DNA from: Nonomuraea sp. SYSU D8015
Lineage (GTDB): Bacteria; Actinomycetota; Actinomycetes; Streptosporangiales; Streptosporangiaceae
Assembly (NCBI RefSeq): GCF_008065375.1
Contig: NZ_VJYI01000018.1
Coordinates: 1-64,000, forward strand
DNA length: 64,000 nucleotides
Direction of reading: 5' to 3'
Shown: in pieces, positions 42,978-50,975 of the stretch
How the letters are laid out: every line of letters begins with the position of its first letter
Numbering within the stretch: position 1 is the first letter of the stretch
The notes under the pieces: model-generated
Databases searched by the model: none
What the model was told of the DNA's origin: nothing
Seen by the model: the letters and a program-made list of their open reading frames with translations, nothing else
Program-made: the position numbers and the translations under genes

Positions 42978-43057
42978 CGCTTCGGGGTGCCCGGTTGCCG
43001 GTCGCTCCTATTAGGCTGGGGACCGATTCCATGCGGGCGTTGGGCGGAGCTGACAAC

Positions 43058-43432
43058 ATGAGCTTGATCAACGGTGTCTTCAACCTCCTCTTCATGGTGC
43101 TCGCCGCCGTCATCTTCGGCATGTCGGTCTACGCGCTCGTCCACGCGCTGCGGGTGCCGGGCAACGCGTTCATCTCGGCGGGCAAACTGAAGAAGGAGCT
43201 CTGGCTGCTGATCCTGGGTCTGGCGACGCTGTTCTCCGGCGCGGGGGCGTGGATGTACTTCAACGCCTTCCTGGTCGCGCTGGCCACCGGCAACACCGAG
43301 TTCATCGGCATCGGCCTCGGCCTGTTCTCGATCCTGGCCGTCATCGCCGCCACCGTCTACATCGTGGACGTCAAGCCCGCCGTCAAGGGCATGGGTGGCC
43401 GGGGCAACAGCGGCCCCTACGGCCCATGGTGA
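43058..43432 (+). CDS. DUF2516 membrane protein
   Basis: This encodes 124 residues from ATG 43058 with GGAG about 10 bases upstream. There are three membrane helices: VFNLLFMVLAAVIFGMSVYA, LWLLILGLATLFSGAGAWMY and FSILAVIAATVYIVDVKPAV, with a cytoplasmic loop between the first two. Its position after the hbhA-like gene matches Rv0476. No function is known. Confidence 0.88.
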   Translation: MSLINGVFNLLFMVLAAVIFGMSVYALVHALRVPGNAFISAGKLKKELWLLILGLATLFSGAGAWMYFNAFLVALATGNTEFIGIGLGLFSILAVIAATVYIVDVKPAVKGMGGRGNSGPYGPW

Positions 43433-43450
43433 TCGCACTAGGCTTGCGGC

Positions 43451-44185
43451 ATGACCTACGACCTCCACGGACGCACCCAGCGACTGGAACTGTCGGACCA
43501 GAATCTCCGTGACTTCGAGGCCGTCGTGCTGGACGCGACGCCCGAAGGCATCGTGCTGAACAGGTCGGCCTTCTATCCGGGTGGCGGCGGCCAGCCGGCG
43601 GACCACGGGGTGCTCATCTGGCAGGGCGTGGAGACCCGCATCGCCGGGGTGCGCAAGGGCGACGACCTCTACCTGATCCCGGCGGAGGGCGATCCGATCC
43701 CGCCGGTGGGCACGGTGGTGGAGGGCGCGGTGGCCGACGCGCGCCGCTCGGCTCTCATGCGCACCCACTCCGGCCTGCACGTGCTGTGCGGGGTGGTGTT
43801 CAGGGATTACGGCTGCCTGGTCACCGGCGGCAACATGGACGAGCTGAGCGCGCGCATGGACTTCAACCTTCCCGAGGTGCCGCCGGGGTTCAAGGAGGCC
43901 GTCGAGGACGCCTGCAACGCCGAGATCGTCGCCGACAGGCGCATCGACGTGAAGGTGCTGCCCCGCTCCGAGGCCTTCGCCATCCCCGACATCGTCCGCA
44001 CGGCCACCAACCTGATCCCCGACACCGTCCAGGACGTGCGCGTCGTCGACATCGTCGGCCTCGACACCCAGGCCGACGGCGGCACCCACGTGGCCTCCAC
44101 CAAGCAGATCGGTCACATCAAGGTCGCCAAGATCGAGAGCAAGGGCCGCGGCTTCCGCCGCCTGCGCATCCAGATCTCCGACTAG
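43451..44185 (+). CDS. Alanyl-tRNA editing protein AlaX
   Basis: This encodes 244 residues from ATG 43451, 18 bases after DUF2516. It is a free-standing editing domain that hydrolyses mischarged Ser- or Gly-tRNA(Ala). Zinc motifs are present: RTHSGLHVLCGV (HxxxH) and DTQADGGTHVASTKQIGH, where the usual Cys of CGGTH is Asp, as in some AlaX subfamilies. The N-terminal glycine-rich FYPGGGGQPADHG motif is intact. The length (244) indicates the AlaX-M class. Confidence 0.88.
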   Translation: MTYDLHGRTQRLELSDQNLRDFEAVVLDATPEGIVLNRSAFYPGGGGQPADHGVLIWQGVETRIAGVRKGDDLYLIPAEGDPIPPVGTVVEGAVADARRSALMRTHSGLHVLCGVVFRDYGCLVTGGNMDELSARMDFNLPEVPPGFKEAVEDACNAEIVADRRIDVKVLPRSEAFAIPDIVRTATNLIPDTVQDVRVVDIVGLDTQADGGTHVASTKQIGHIKVAKIESKGRGFRRLRIQISD

Positions 44186-44287
44186 GCCCACGCCTGCCCT
44201 TCGTTCCGCCGCACTTCGGTACAGGCCCCTCGGGGGAGTATGGGAAGGGACGGACCTGCGGCGAGGCGGCACGTGCCGAAACAGGGG

Positions 44288-44959
44288 CTACGTCCGGTCG
44301 CTCAGCGAGCCTTGCAGGGCTTCGCGGACGTCCTGCTCGACCTGTGCCGCATCGCGCCCTCCGACCTCGACGACCACCACGTTCCACCGGGTCGCCGCCA
44401 GCACGCGCAGAGTCAGCTCGCTCTCCCGGCGGAGGTGATCGGCGGCGGACTCCAGGTCATGGACGTCGCGCGTGCCCGGTGAGCGGCCGAGCTTGCCGAC
44501 GTACCAATCCAGCCACTCCGGGCCCTCGCGTTCGATCGCTCTCCGCAGGGCGGCCTCCGGGGCGTCATGGAGGAAGACGACGCTGACCCGCGTCGGCGCC
44601 ACCGCCTCCTCCAGATCGCGAACGACCTGGGCGATCGCCGTCTCGTCGTGCCCCCAGGCCACCAGTGACGGGACGAAGGGGATCAACGCATCCGTCACCA
44701 GCACGTCCACGCCGTCCTCCCGTGCCTGCTCGACGTAGGCCCTGGTGGCCTCGACCAGCGTCCGGGGTCGCACGCTGCCGGCTCCTCCGGCGAACTCCTC
44801 GGCCACCGCACGGAAGGGGGCCCGGGTGAGGACGTCCGACTCCTCGAAGTGATCGACCACGGTTCCCGTGCCGCCGATCCACCGAGCCAACGCACCGCAC
44901 AGCGTCGATTTCCCCACGCCGGGACTGCTGCCCACGACGGCGATCACGTGTTCCGTCAC
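44288..44959 (-). CDS. P-loop ATPase of unknown function
   Basis: This encodes 223 residues from GTG 44959, preferred because GGAAGG lies 8 bases upstream; ATG 44977 would add 6 residues. Walker A is VVGSSPGVGKSTLCGALARW. VDHFEESDVLTRAPF and VDVLVTDALIPFVPSLVAWG follow in place of a clear Walker B. The C-terminal half is helical. It resembles nucleotide or small-molecule kinases but I cannot assign a substrate. It stands alone between alaX and the DsrE gene. Confidence 0.7.
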   Translation of the reverse strand: MTEHVIAVVGSSPGVGKSTLCGALARWIGGTGTVVDHFEESDVLTRAPFRAVAEEFAGGAGSVRPRTLVEATRAYVEQAREDGVDVLVTDALIPFVPSLVAWGHDETAIAQVVRDLEEAVAPTRVSVVFLHDAPEAALRRAIEREGPEWLDWYVGKLGRSPGTRDVHDLESAADHLRRESELTLRVLAATRWNVVVVEVGGRDAAQVEQDVREALQGSLSDRT

Positions 44960-44997
44960 CGCAGCAGCCTTCCACATTCACTTGATGTGCGGGCCAT

Positions 44998-45190
44998 TTG
45001 GCTGCCTATCGTCCGTTATGCACGCCGGGCGCGGAGCCGCGCATCAGCCCGCACGGGCAGGACGGCACCCTCGATGAGGTGACCGAGGGCTCGACGGGCG
45101 GGTACACGATCGTCCTGTGCGGGCTCAGAGCCCTCCTGGAGCACGGCGTGGAGCTCGGCTCCGTACGCGACAGCCACCCGGAGTGGCTCT
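44998..45190 (+). other. Possible gene remnant before the DsrE gene
   Basis: A plus-strand frame over about 45035-45190 gives protein-like sequence (HGQDGTLDEVTEGSTGGYTI, then VLCGLRALLEHGVELGSVRD). It continues antisense through the DsrE gene with no stop until 45543 and has no clear start or RBS. I do not recognise the family. It may be a truncated gene. Confidence 0.3.
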
Positions 45191-45552
45191 CAATAAACCA
45201 GGGCCTGCGCGCCCTCGGCCGTCACCTCCTCCACGAACGACGGAGCGCCGGCGATGCGCACCCCCTCGATGACGTCGTCCACGGTGATGTTCCTGCGCGC
45301 CGCGCACTGCGTGCAGAGCGTCACCCGTCCCGCCGTCAGGATGACGTCGAGCAGGTCCGCGAGCGGCGTGGCGTGCGGCAGGCTGAACTCCTTGGCCCGG
45401 CCGGGCAGCGCGAACCACGACGACTCGCCGGTCAGCCACAGGGAAACGGGTACACCGCTCGCGAGCGCGGCGGCCGCGACCGTGAACGCCTGGTTGCAGC
45501 GCTCAGGGGCGTCGGCCCCGGCGGTCACCTTGATCACCAGTGATCGTGCCAT
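45190..45552 (-). CDS. DsrE-family protein
   Basis: This encodes 120 residues from ATG 45552. The DsrE/DsrF-like fold is suggested by ARSLVIKVTAGADAPERCNQ, AFTVAAAALASGVPVSLWLT and TLCTQCAARRNITVDDVIEG with two Cys that may take part in sulfur relay. It is divergent from the CYTH gene by 30 bases and belongs to the conserved DsrE-FABP-Nur-YgfZ-Dtd set of actinomycetes. Confidence 0.82.
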   Translation of the reverse strand: MARSLVIKVTAGADAPERCNQAFTVAAAALASGVPVSLWLTGESSWFALPGRAKEFSLPHATPLADLLDVILTAGRVTLCTQCAARRNITVDDVIEGVRIAGAPSFVEEVTAEGAQALVY

Positions 45553-45582
45553 ATCCGCCACCCTAGCTCTGAAGGAGGCGGC

Positions 45583-46161
45583 GTGCGGATCGAAGCGGAG
45601 CTCAAGGCCGTCGTACGCGACCCGGCCCGCGTGCGGGAGGCGCTGCGCCGGCGCGCGCCCGAGGTCGTCAACGTCTACCACGACGCCTACTACGACACTC
45701 CTGGCGGCGACCACGAGCGGGACGGGCGGGAGATCCGGGTGCGGATGGTGGACGACGGGGCGGTCAACCTGCTCACGTTCAAAGATTCCGCCGTCGACGC
45801 GGCCAGCGGCTCCAAGCCCGAGTACGAGACCACCGTGGGCGATCCGGTCGCGATGGGCGCGGTGCTCGGCGCGCTCGGCCTCCAGGAGACCCTCCGGTAC
45901 GAGAAGCGCTGCGCCAATTTCCGGTTCGAGCACGAGGGGTTCGACCTGCTGGCAACCCTGGTCACGCTGCCGGAGCTGGAGGGCACGTGGCTGGAGGTGG
46001 AGACGCTGGTCGAGCCGGGTGCGGTGCCCGATGCCCTCGCCGCGATCAGGGACGCCATGACCCAGGTCGGCATCGGCCCCGGCGACCTCACCACCGAGCT
46101 CTACACCGATGCCGCTAGGGCCCGGCGCGCCACTACGCTTGGGGAGCATGGAAGAACCTGA
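45583..46161 (+). CDS. CYTH-domain protein (class IV adenylate cyclase-like)
   Basis: This encodes 192 residues from GTG 45583 with an excellent AAGGAGG. The CYTH signature ExExK is at the start (IEAELKAVV), followed by YYDTPGGDHERDGREIRVRM, TFKDSAVDAASGSKPEYETT and WLEVETLVEPG. The family hydrolyses or cyclises triphosphorylated substrates; the actual activity may be thiamine-triphosphatase-like or an adenylate cyclase. The stop lies within the start of the nitrobindin-like gene. Confidence 0.85.
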   Translation: MRIEAELKAVVRDPARVREALRRRAPEVVNVYHDAYYDTPGGDHERDGREIRVRMVDDGAVNLLTFKDSAVDAASGSKPEYETTVGDPVAMGAVLGALGLQETLRYEKRCANFRFEHEGFDLLATLVTLPELEGTWLEVETLVEPGAVPDALAAIRDAMTQVGIGPGDLTTELYTDAARARRATTLGEHGRT

Positions 46162-46636
46162 AGTGCACCCTGACCTGGAGCCGATCGCGTTCCTGCTCGG
46201 CCGCTGGGAGGGCGCGGGCGTGGGCGGCTACCCGACGATCGAGAGCTTCAACTTCGGGCAGGAGATCGAGTTCGGGCACAACGGGAAGCCGTTCCTGACC
46301 TACGTGAGCCGCACGTGGCTGCTCGACGAGCAGGGCAACCGGGTCAGGCCGCTGGCCACGGAGTCGGGATACTGGCGGCCGCAGCCGGACCGGCAGATCG
46401 AGGTCGTGCTCGCGCACCCCACCGGGATCGTCGAGATCTACATCGGCGAGGTCGTCTTCCACAAGATCGAGCTGCGTACGGACGTCGTCGCGCGCACCGC
46501 TTCGGCCAAGGAATACACCGCGGGCCACCGGCTCTACGGGCTGGTCAACGGCAACCTCATGTGGGCCTACGAGATGGCGGCCGTGGGCCACCCGCTCACC
46601 GACCATATGTCGGCGGAGCTGAAGAAGGTAGCTTGA
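46148..46636 (+). CDS. Nitrobindin-like (DUF1794/FABP-like) heme protein
   Basis: This encodes 162 residues from ATG 46148, overlapping the CYTH gene by 14 bases. The 10-stranded beta-barrel family is recognised by LEPIAFLLGRWEGAGVGGYP, the conserved GxWxGxGxGxYP motif, FGQEIEFGHNGKPFLTYVSR and a C-terminal LTDHMSAELKKV, with the likely heme-ligating His in DHMSAEL. Nitrobindins bind heme and can isomerise peroxynitrite. It precedes DUF2470 and Nur genes, the usual order. Confidence 0.9.
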   Translation: MEEPEVHPDLEPIAFLLGRWEGAGVGGYPTIESFNFGQEIEFGHNGKPFLTYVSRTWLLDEQGNRVRPLATESGYWRPQPDRQIEVVLAHPTGIVEIYIGEVVFHKIELRTDVVARTASAKEYTAGHRLYGLVNGNLMWAYEMAAVGHPLTDHMSAELKKVA

Positions 46637-46642
46637 TCAGAC

Positions 46643-46939
46643 ATGAGCACGCCTTTCACCGCTGACGCCGTCGAGGCGATCAAGCGCCACATGAACGACG
46701 ACCACGCCGCGGACGCACTGATCATCGTGCGCGGCCTCGGCGGGCGGCCCGACGCCACCACGGCCATGACGAGCGACGTGGACGCCGAGGCGATCGAGTT
46801 CACGATCGACGGCGGGGAGCGGATCCGGGTGCCCTGGGGCGAGACCATCACCGAGCGGGCGCAGGTGCGCAAGGCCGTGGTGACGCTCTATCGCAAGGCG
46901 TGCGGCAAGCTCGGGATCCCGATCAGGGGCGAACATTGA
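46643..46939 (+). CDS. DUF2470-domain protein
   Basis: This encodes 98 residues from ATG 46643, 6 bases after the nitrobindin-like gene. The motif KRHMNDDHAADALIIVRGLG and GETITERAQVRKAVVTLYRK are characteristic of the DUF2470 domain, which also occurs in HugZ-like heme oxygenases. A heme-related role alongside the nitrobindin-like neighbour is a reasonable guess. It ends in a long gene-free stretch. Confidence 0.85.
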   Translation: MSTPFTADAVEAIKRHMNDDHAADALIIVRGLGGRPDATTAMTSDVDAEAIEFTIDGGERIRVPWGETITERAQVRKAVVTLYRKACGKLGIPIRGEH

Positions 46940-47272
46940 AGAAGGGCCCCAGGCAACACTCCGCCTGCTCAAGGAGGCGGGCCGGATGGACCATGGTCGG
47001 GATCAGCGTCCCGCCCTCCGGCTGCCAGGGGCCCCGGTGGTTGCCTCGTATTCGCTGTACGTCACGAGACGAGACAAGGCGTCCGCAGCGTCAGCGGACA
47101 ACCACCTCGCTAGCCCGACTATGAGAAACCATTATTCGGACCACCTCCTTTCCGCGTACTCATGAAGCTATGCGGTCGCCCGCGGAAGGGGCAAGTGAAT
47201 ATCGCCGGGTCTGGTCTCCGGAAGGAGAGCGTGCCGCCGCAGGCCGCACTGCTCTGCGCCTAGACTCGGAGC
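46940..47272. other. Highly structured gene-free stretch before nur
   Basis: No standard gene. Two adjacent folded domains can be drawn. The first is closed by 46945-46955 with 47023-47033 and encloses several hairpins, for example CCGCCT/AGGCGG and GGGA/TCCC. The second is closed by GGTGGTTG (47036-47043) with CAACCACC (47099-47106) and contains CTCGT/ACGAG and TCCGC/GCGGA. On the minus strand, ATG 47132 follows a strong AAAGGAGGT and opens a 13-codon frame ending at 47091. The nur promoter must lie in the last 140 bases. Confidence 0.45.
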
Positions 47273-47686
47273 ATGACCGAGACGCAGTGGCACGAGGAAC
47301 TCCGTGCGAAGGGCTACCGGGTCACGCCCCAGCGCCAGCTCGTTCTCGAGGCGGTCAAGGAGCTGGAGCACGCCACGCCCGAGGAGATCTGCGTCAAGGT
47401 CCGGGAGACGGCGCGCGGCGTCAACATCTCGACGGTCTACCGCACGCTGGAGCTGCTGGAGGAGCTCGGCCTCGTCACCCACACGCACCTGGGGCACGGC
47501 GCGCCGACCTACCATCTGGCGGCCGAGGCCGACCACGTCCACCTGGTGTGCCGGGGGTGCGACGAGGTGTTCGAGGTGCGGCCGGAGCTGGCCGAGGGGC
47601 TGGTCAAGGCGCTGGACGACGAGATGGGCTTCGTGGCCGACGTCCACCACCTGACCGTCTTCGGGCGCTGCAGAAACTGCCGCTGA
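47273..47686 (+). CDS. nur: Fur-family metalloregulator, probable nickel regulator Nur
   Basis: This encodes 137 residues from ATG 47273. The winged-helix part has AKGYRVTPQRQLVLEAVKEL and NISTVYRTLELLEELGLVTH. The metal sites have HTHLGHGAPTYHL, DHVHLVCRGCDEVFEV and a final GRCRNCR. The sequence pattern and the FABP-Nur-YgfZ-Dtd neighbourhood match Streptomyces coelicolor Nur, the nickel-responsive regulator, better than Zur or FurA. It should repress nickel uptake and iron superoxide dismutase genes when nickel is present. Confidence 0.85.
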   Translation: MTETQWHEELRAKGYRVTPQRQLVLEAVKELEHATPEEICVKVRETARGVNISTVYRTLELLEELGLVTHTHLGHGAPTYHLAAEADHVHLVCRGCDEVFEVRPELAEGLVKALDDEMGFVADVHHLTVFGRCRNCR

Positions 47687-47721
47687 CAAGGCCGTCCGCG
47701 GCGCTCGGTAGCCTGGATGGC

Positions 47722-48660
47722 ATGCGTAGCCCTCTGCTCGATCTTCCCGGCGCCGTCGCGGCCGACGCGCCGGACTCCGACGTAGCCGCGCACTACGGCG
47801 ACCTGTTCGCCGAGCAGCGCACGCTGGCCAAGGGGGAGGCGGTCGTCGACCGCAGCAACCGCGAGGTGATCCGGATCTCCGGCGTCGACCGGCTGAAATG
47901 GCTCAACGACCTCACCTCGCAAAAGCTCGACACGCTGAAACCGGGCGAGTGGACGCAGACGCTCAACCTCGACGCGCAGGGCCGCGTCCTCCACCACCTG
48001 ACGCTGGTCGACGACGGCGAGAGCGTGCTGGCCCACGTCGAGCCGGGCACCGCGCAGAGCCTGATCGACTATCTCGACCGCATGCGGTTCATGCTCCGGG
48101 TCGAGGTGTCGCGGGCCGACGACCTGGCCGTGCTGTCCACGGCCACGGAAGACCTCCTGGTGCCGCGCGCGGAGCTGGCCGAGCACCTGGGCAGGCCCGT
48201 GGCGGGGCTGTGGGCGTACGAGGCGCTGAGGATCGAAGCGCACCGGCCGCGGCTGGGGTTCGAGACCGACCACAAGACGATCCCGCACGAGGTGGGCTGG
48301 ATCGGCGCGGCCGTGCACCTCGGCAAGGGCTGCTACCGGGGTCAGGAGACGGTGGCCAGGGTGCACAACCTGGGGCATCCGCCGCGCCGGCTGGTGTTCC
48401 TGCACCTCGACGGCAGTGTCGACACGCTGCCTCCGCACGGCGCTCCGGTGATCTTCGAGAGCCAGGAGGTCGGCGTGGTGGGCTCGGCCGCCCGGCACCA
48501 CGAGCTGGGGCCGATCGGGCTGGCGGTGATCAAGCGTACGGTGCCGGTGGACGCGCCGCTGCTGGCCGGCGGCGTCGCGGCGGCCCAGGAGATCGTGGTG
48601 CCGCCGGACGCGGGCCGCAACGTCAGCATCGACCCGGCCCTGCGCCGCCGCCTCCGCTAG
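47722..48660 (+). CDS. ygfZ: Folate-binding protein YgfZ (iron-sulfur cluster maintenance)
   Basis: This encodes 312 residues from ATG 47722. It is a GcvT-like protein that helps to assemble or repair Fe-S clusters using tetrahydrofolate. The invariant YgfZ motif is present as HLGKGCYRGQETVARVHNLG. N-terminal DRSNREVIRISGVDRLKWLN and LTSQKLDTLKPGEWTQTLNL match the family. The length is normal. It follows nur by 35 bases. Confidence 0.93.
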   Translation: MRSPLLDLPGAVAADAPDSDVAAHYGDLFAEQRTLAKGEAVVDRSNREVIRISGVDRLKWLNDLTSQKLDTLKPGEWTQTLNLDAQGRVLHHLTLVDDGESVLAHVEPGTAQSLIDYLDRMRFMLRVEVSRADDLAVLSTATEDLLVPRAELAEHLGRPVAGLWAYEALRIEAHRPRLGFETDHKTIPHEVGWIGAAVHLGKGCYRGQETVARVHNLGHPPRRLVFLHLDGSVDTLPPHGAPVIFESQEVGVVGSAARHHELGPIGLAVIKRTVPVDAPLLAGGVAAAQEIVVPPDAGRNVSIDPALRRRLR

Positions 48661-49033
48661 AGAGCCGGTCCTTTCACCGACCAGGTGCGCTTCCACCGGC
48701 GGGTGAACGGCGCGTGGCGGGAGGCACCGCCGGCCGAGGTGCCGGCGCTGATGCGCCGCAACGCGCCGGCCCGCCCCGCGCCCTTGCCGACCTGCTCCCG
48801 GGGCAGTAGGTCGCAGGCTCTCTCGTCCTGGTGTCGTATGCGGCGAAGTCTCCCCTGGAGGGACGCCAATCGCCCACTGCTCGACGACCATGGGGGCTTA
48901 TGAGAGCAGGCAGACGCGATGCGGAAGCGTAGAGTCGTCAAGATCGTCGTTTGGGTGCTCGCCTGCCCCGAAAGGACGCGCACGGAGTATGGCGGGAGGA
49001 GGGGAACGCGGGTCCGAACGGCGATGTCGACGG
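48661..49033. other. Gene-free stretch between ygfZ and dtd
   Basis: I see no supported gene. A plus-strand frame near 48685-48790 gives a short peptide with some protein character (MRFHRRVNGAWREAPPAEVP) but it decays into low complexity. No terminator with a U-tract is apparent. Confidence 0.35.
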
Positions 49034-49459
49034 TCAGACGTCGATCACGAGGGTGATCGGGCCGTCGTTGACGAGGGACACCTTCATGTCCGCGCCGAAG
49101 ACGCCCGTCTCCACGTGCGCCCCCAGCGCCCGCAGCTCCGCCACCACGGCGTCCACCAGCGGCTCGGCGACCGGTCCTGGAGCGGCGGCCTGCCAGGTCG
49201 GACGCCGGCCCTTGCGCGCGTCGCCGTAGAGGGTGAACTGGCTGATCACCAGGAGCGGCGCGGACACGTCCGAGCAGGACTTCTCGCCGTGGAGGATGCG
49301 CAGGCCCCAGAGCTTGGCGGCGAGCCTGGCGGCCTCCGCGCGCGTGTCCGTGTGTGTGACGCCCACCAGGACGAGCAGGCCCGGCTCGGTGACCGCGCCG
49401 ACGATCCGGCCCTCGACCTCGACGGAGGCTGAACTCACTCGCTGCACCACTGCTCGCAT
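49034..49459 (-). CDS. dtd: D-aminoacyl-tRNA deacylase
   Basis: This encodes 141 residues from ATG 49459. It removes D-amino acids (and Gly from tRNA-Ala) from mischarged tRNAs. [20 protein letters not shown], the [17 protein letters not shown] motif and the C-terminal [15 protein letters not shown] with the Gly-cisPro-like motif are all present. It is convergent with ygfZ across the gene-free stretch and divergent from the asparaginase gene by 59 bases. Confidence 0.95.
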   Translation of the reverse strand: MRAVVQRVSSASVEVEGRIVGAVTEPGLLVLVGVTHTDTRAEAARLAAKLWGLRILHGEKSCSDVSAPLLVISQFTLYGDARKGRRPTWQAAAPGPVAEPLVDAVVAELRALGAHVETGVFGADMKVSLVNDGPITLVIDV

Positions 49460-49518
49460 GGGATCCCATTCTGGCCCAGGAGAAACCATCCGTAGACTCA
49501 TGCCGGAAAGGGGCGGAA

Positions 49519-50430
49519 ATGTCGCTGATTGTGGAAGTGGTCCGATCCGGGTTCGTGGAGTCCACGCATCAGGCTCGCATGCTGACCGTGGACGCGGAAG
49601 GACGCCTGGTCGAGGCGAAAGGCGCGGTGCACGTGCCGGCGTCCCCACGGTCGTCGATGAAGCCGCTCCAGGCGCTCGGCATGCTCCGCAGCGGGCTGCG
49701 GCTGGAGGGCGAGCTGCTGGCGCTCGCCTGCGCCTCCCACTCGGGCGAGCCCTTCCACGTGGACGGGGTCAGGAAGATCCTGGCGGGGGCGGGACTGGAG
49801 GAGTCGGCGCTGCTCTGCCCCGAGGACTACCCGTTCGACCGTACGGTGACCGAGCACGGCCGCGTCTACATGAACTGCTCCGGCAAGCACGCCGCCATGC
49901 TGGCCACCTGCGTCCAGAATGACTGGCCGCTGGACACCTACCTGGAGCCCATGCACCCGCTGCAGCGCGCGATCAGGGAGACGGTGGAGGAGCTGACCGG
50001 GGAGCGGGTGGCGGCCTCCGGCGTGGACGGGTGCGGGGCGCCGCTGTTCTTCGTGTCGATGGCAGGCGTGACGAAGGCGTTCCGGGCGTTCCCGATGTCG
50101 TCGCCGGACTCGTACGAACGCAAGATCTTCGACGCCATGCGCACCTACCCCGAGTGGACCTCCGGCACCGACCGCCCCGAGGCCAAGCTCATGCGTGCGC
50201 TGCCCGGGCTCATGCTGAAGGCCGGGGCGGAGGCGTTCGACGCGTTCGCGTTCGAGGACGGGAGGGCGGGCACCGTGAAGATCGATGACGGGTCGCACCG
50301 GGCCCGCGTGCCGGTCACGGTGGCGGCGCTGCGCTCGCTGGGCCTGGACGCCCCTGAGCTGGCCGACCTGGCCGCCCCGCCGGTGCTCGGCGGCGGACGG
50401 CCGGTCGGCGAGGTGCGGATCCGCTCCTAG
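49519..50430 (+). CDS. L-asparaginase II family protein
   Basis: This encodes 303 residues from ATG 49519 with RBS GGAAAGGGGCGG. It belongs to the Asparaginase_II family (Rhizobium-type, distinct from the classical E. coli-type enzymes). Signature parts are [36 protein letters not shown]-like text ([20 protein letters not shown]), [32 protein letters not shown] and [17 protein letters not shown]. The paired Cys may bind zinc, as in ReAV. It hydrolyses asparagine to aspartate and ammonia. Confidence 0.9.
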   Translation: MSLIVEVVRSGFVESTHQARMLTVDAEGRLVEAKGAVHVPASPRSSMKPLQALGMLRSGLRLEGELLALACASHSGEPFHVDGVRKILAGAGLEESALLCPEDYPFDRTVTEHGRVYMNCSGKHAAMLATCVQNDWPLDTYLEPMHPLQRAIRETVEELTGERVAASGVDGCGAPLFFVSMAGVTKAFRAFPMSSPDSYERKIFDAMRTYPEWTSGTDRPEAKLMRALPGLMLKAGAEAFDAFAFEDGRAGTVKIDDGSHRARVPVTVAALRSLGLDAPELADLAAPPVLGGGRPVGEVRIRS

Positions 50431-50465
50431 CTCCGAGTCCCTGGGACTGGGGCTACGCTGCCGCC

Positions 50466-50975
50466 ATGTTGACGCTGCGCACCGGCACCACCGAGGATCT
50501 CCAGCAGTTGGCCGCTTGGGAGACCGACCCCGACACCTCGATCTGGCTCGGTGAGATCGGGCCCGCCTGGCACACCCGTGCCCTCGATGATCCCGATCAG
50601 GACCATCTGGTCGCCGTCGAGGCCGGTACGCCGATCGGATTCGCCGTGCTCGCCGGCCTGAGCAGCGCCGACCGCAGCATCGAACTGCGCAGAATGGTGG
50701 TGCGGCCCGCCCGGCGCCACGCCGGACGAGGGCGCGCTCTCCTGCGGGCGGCCCTCACCCGGGCATATCAACGCCACACCGCCCGCCGCGTCTGGCTCGA
50801 CGTGAAAGCACACAATGATCGGGCTCGCGCCCTCTACGAGTCAGAAGGCTTCACCGTGACCGACACCGTCAAAGGAGCCGTCATCGAGGCCGACGGCACC
50901 GTCGGCGATCTTCTGATCATGGTTCACCAGACGCTAGAGGGTGCGGAACTGGCGGGTCGCCGAGATGGCGCCTGA
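50466..50975 (+). CDS. GNAT-family N-acetyltransferase
   Basis: This encodes 169 residues from ATG 50466. GNAT motifs are IGFAVLAGLSSADRSIELRR (motif B/D strand), MVVRPARRHAGRGRALLRAA (acetyl-CoA pyrophosphate-binding A motif, RxxGxG variant) and DVKAHNDRARALYESEGF (typical of RimI-like enzymes). The acceptor is unknown. Its last 42 bases overlap the convergent DUF2207 gene. Confidence 0.88.
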   Translation: MLTLRTGTTEDLQQLAAWETDPDTSIWLGEIGPAWHTRALDDPDQDHLVAVEAGTPIGFAVLAGLSSADRSIELRRMVVRPARRHAGRGRALLRAALTRAYQRHTARRVWLDVKAHNDRARALYESEGFTVTDTVKGAVIEADGTVGDLLIMVHQTLEGAELAGRRDGA

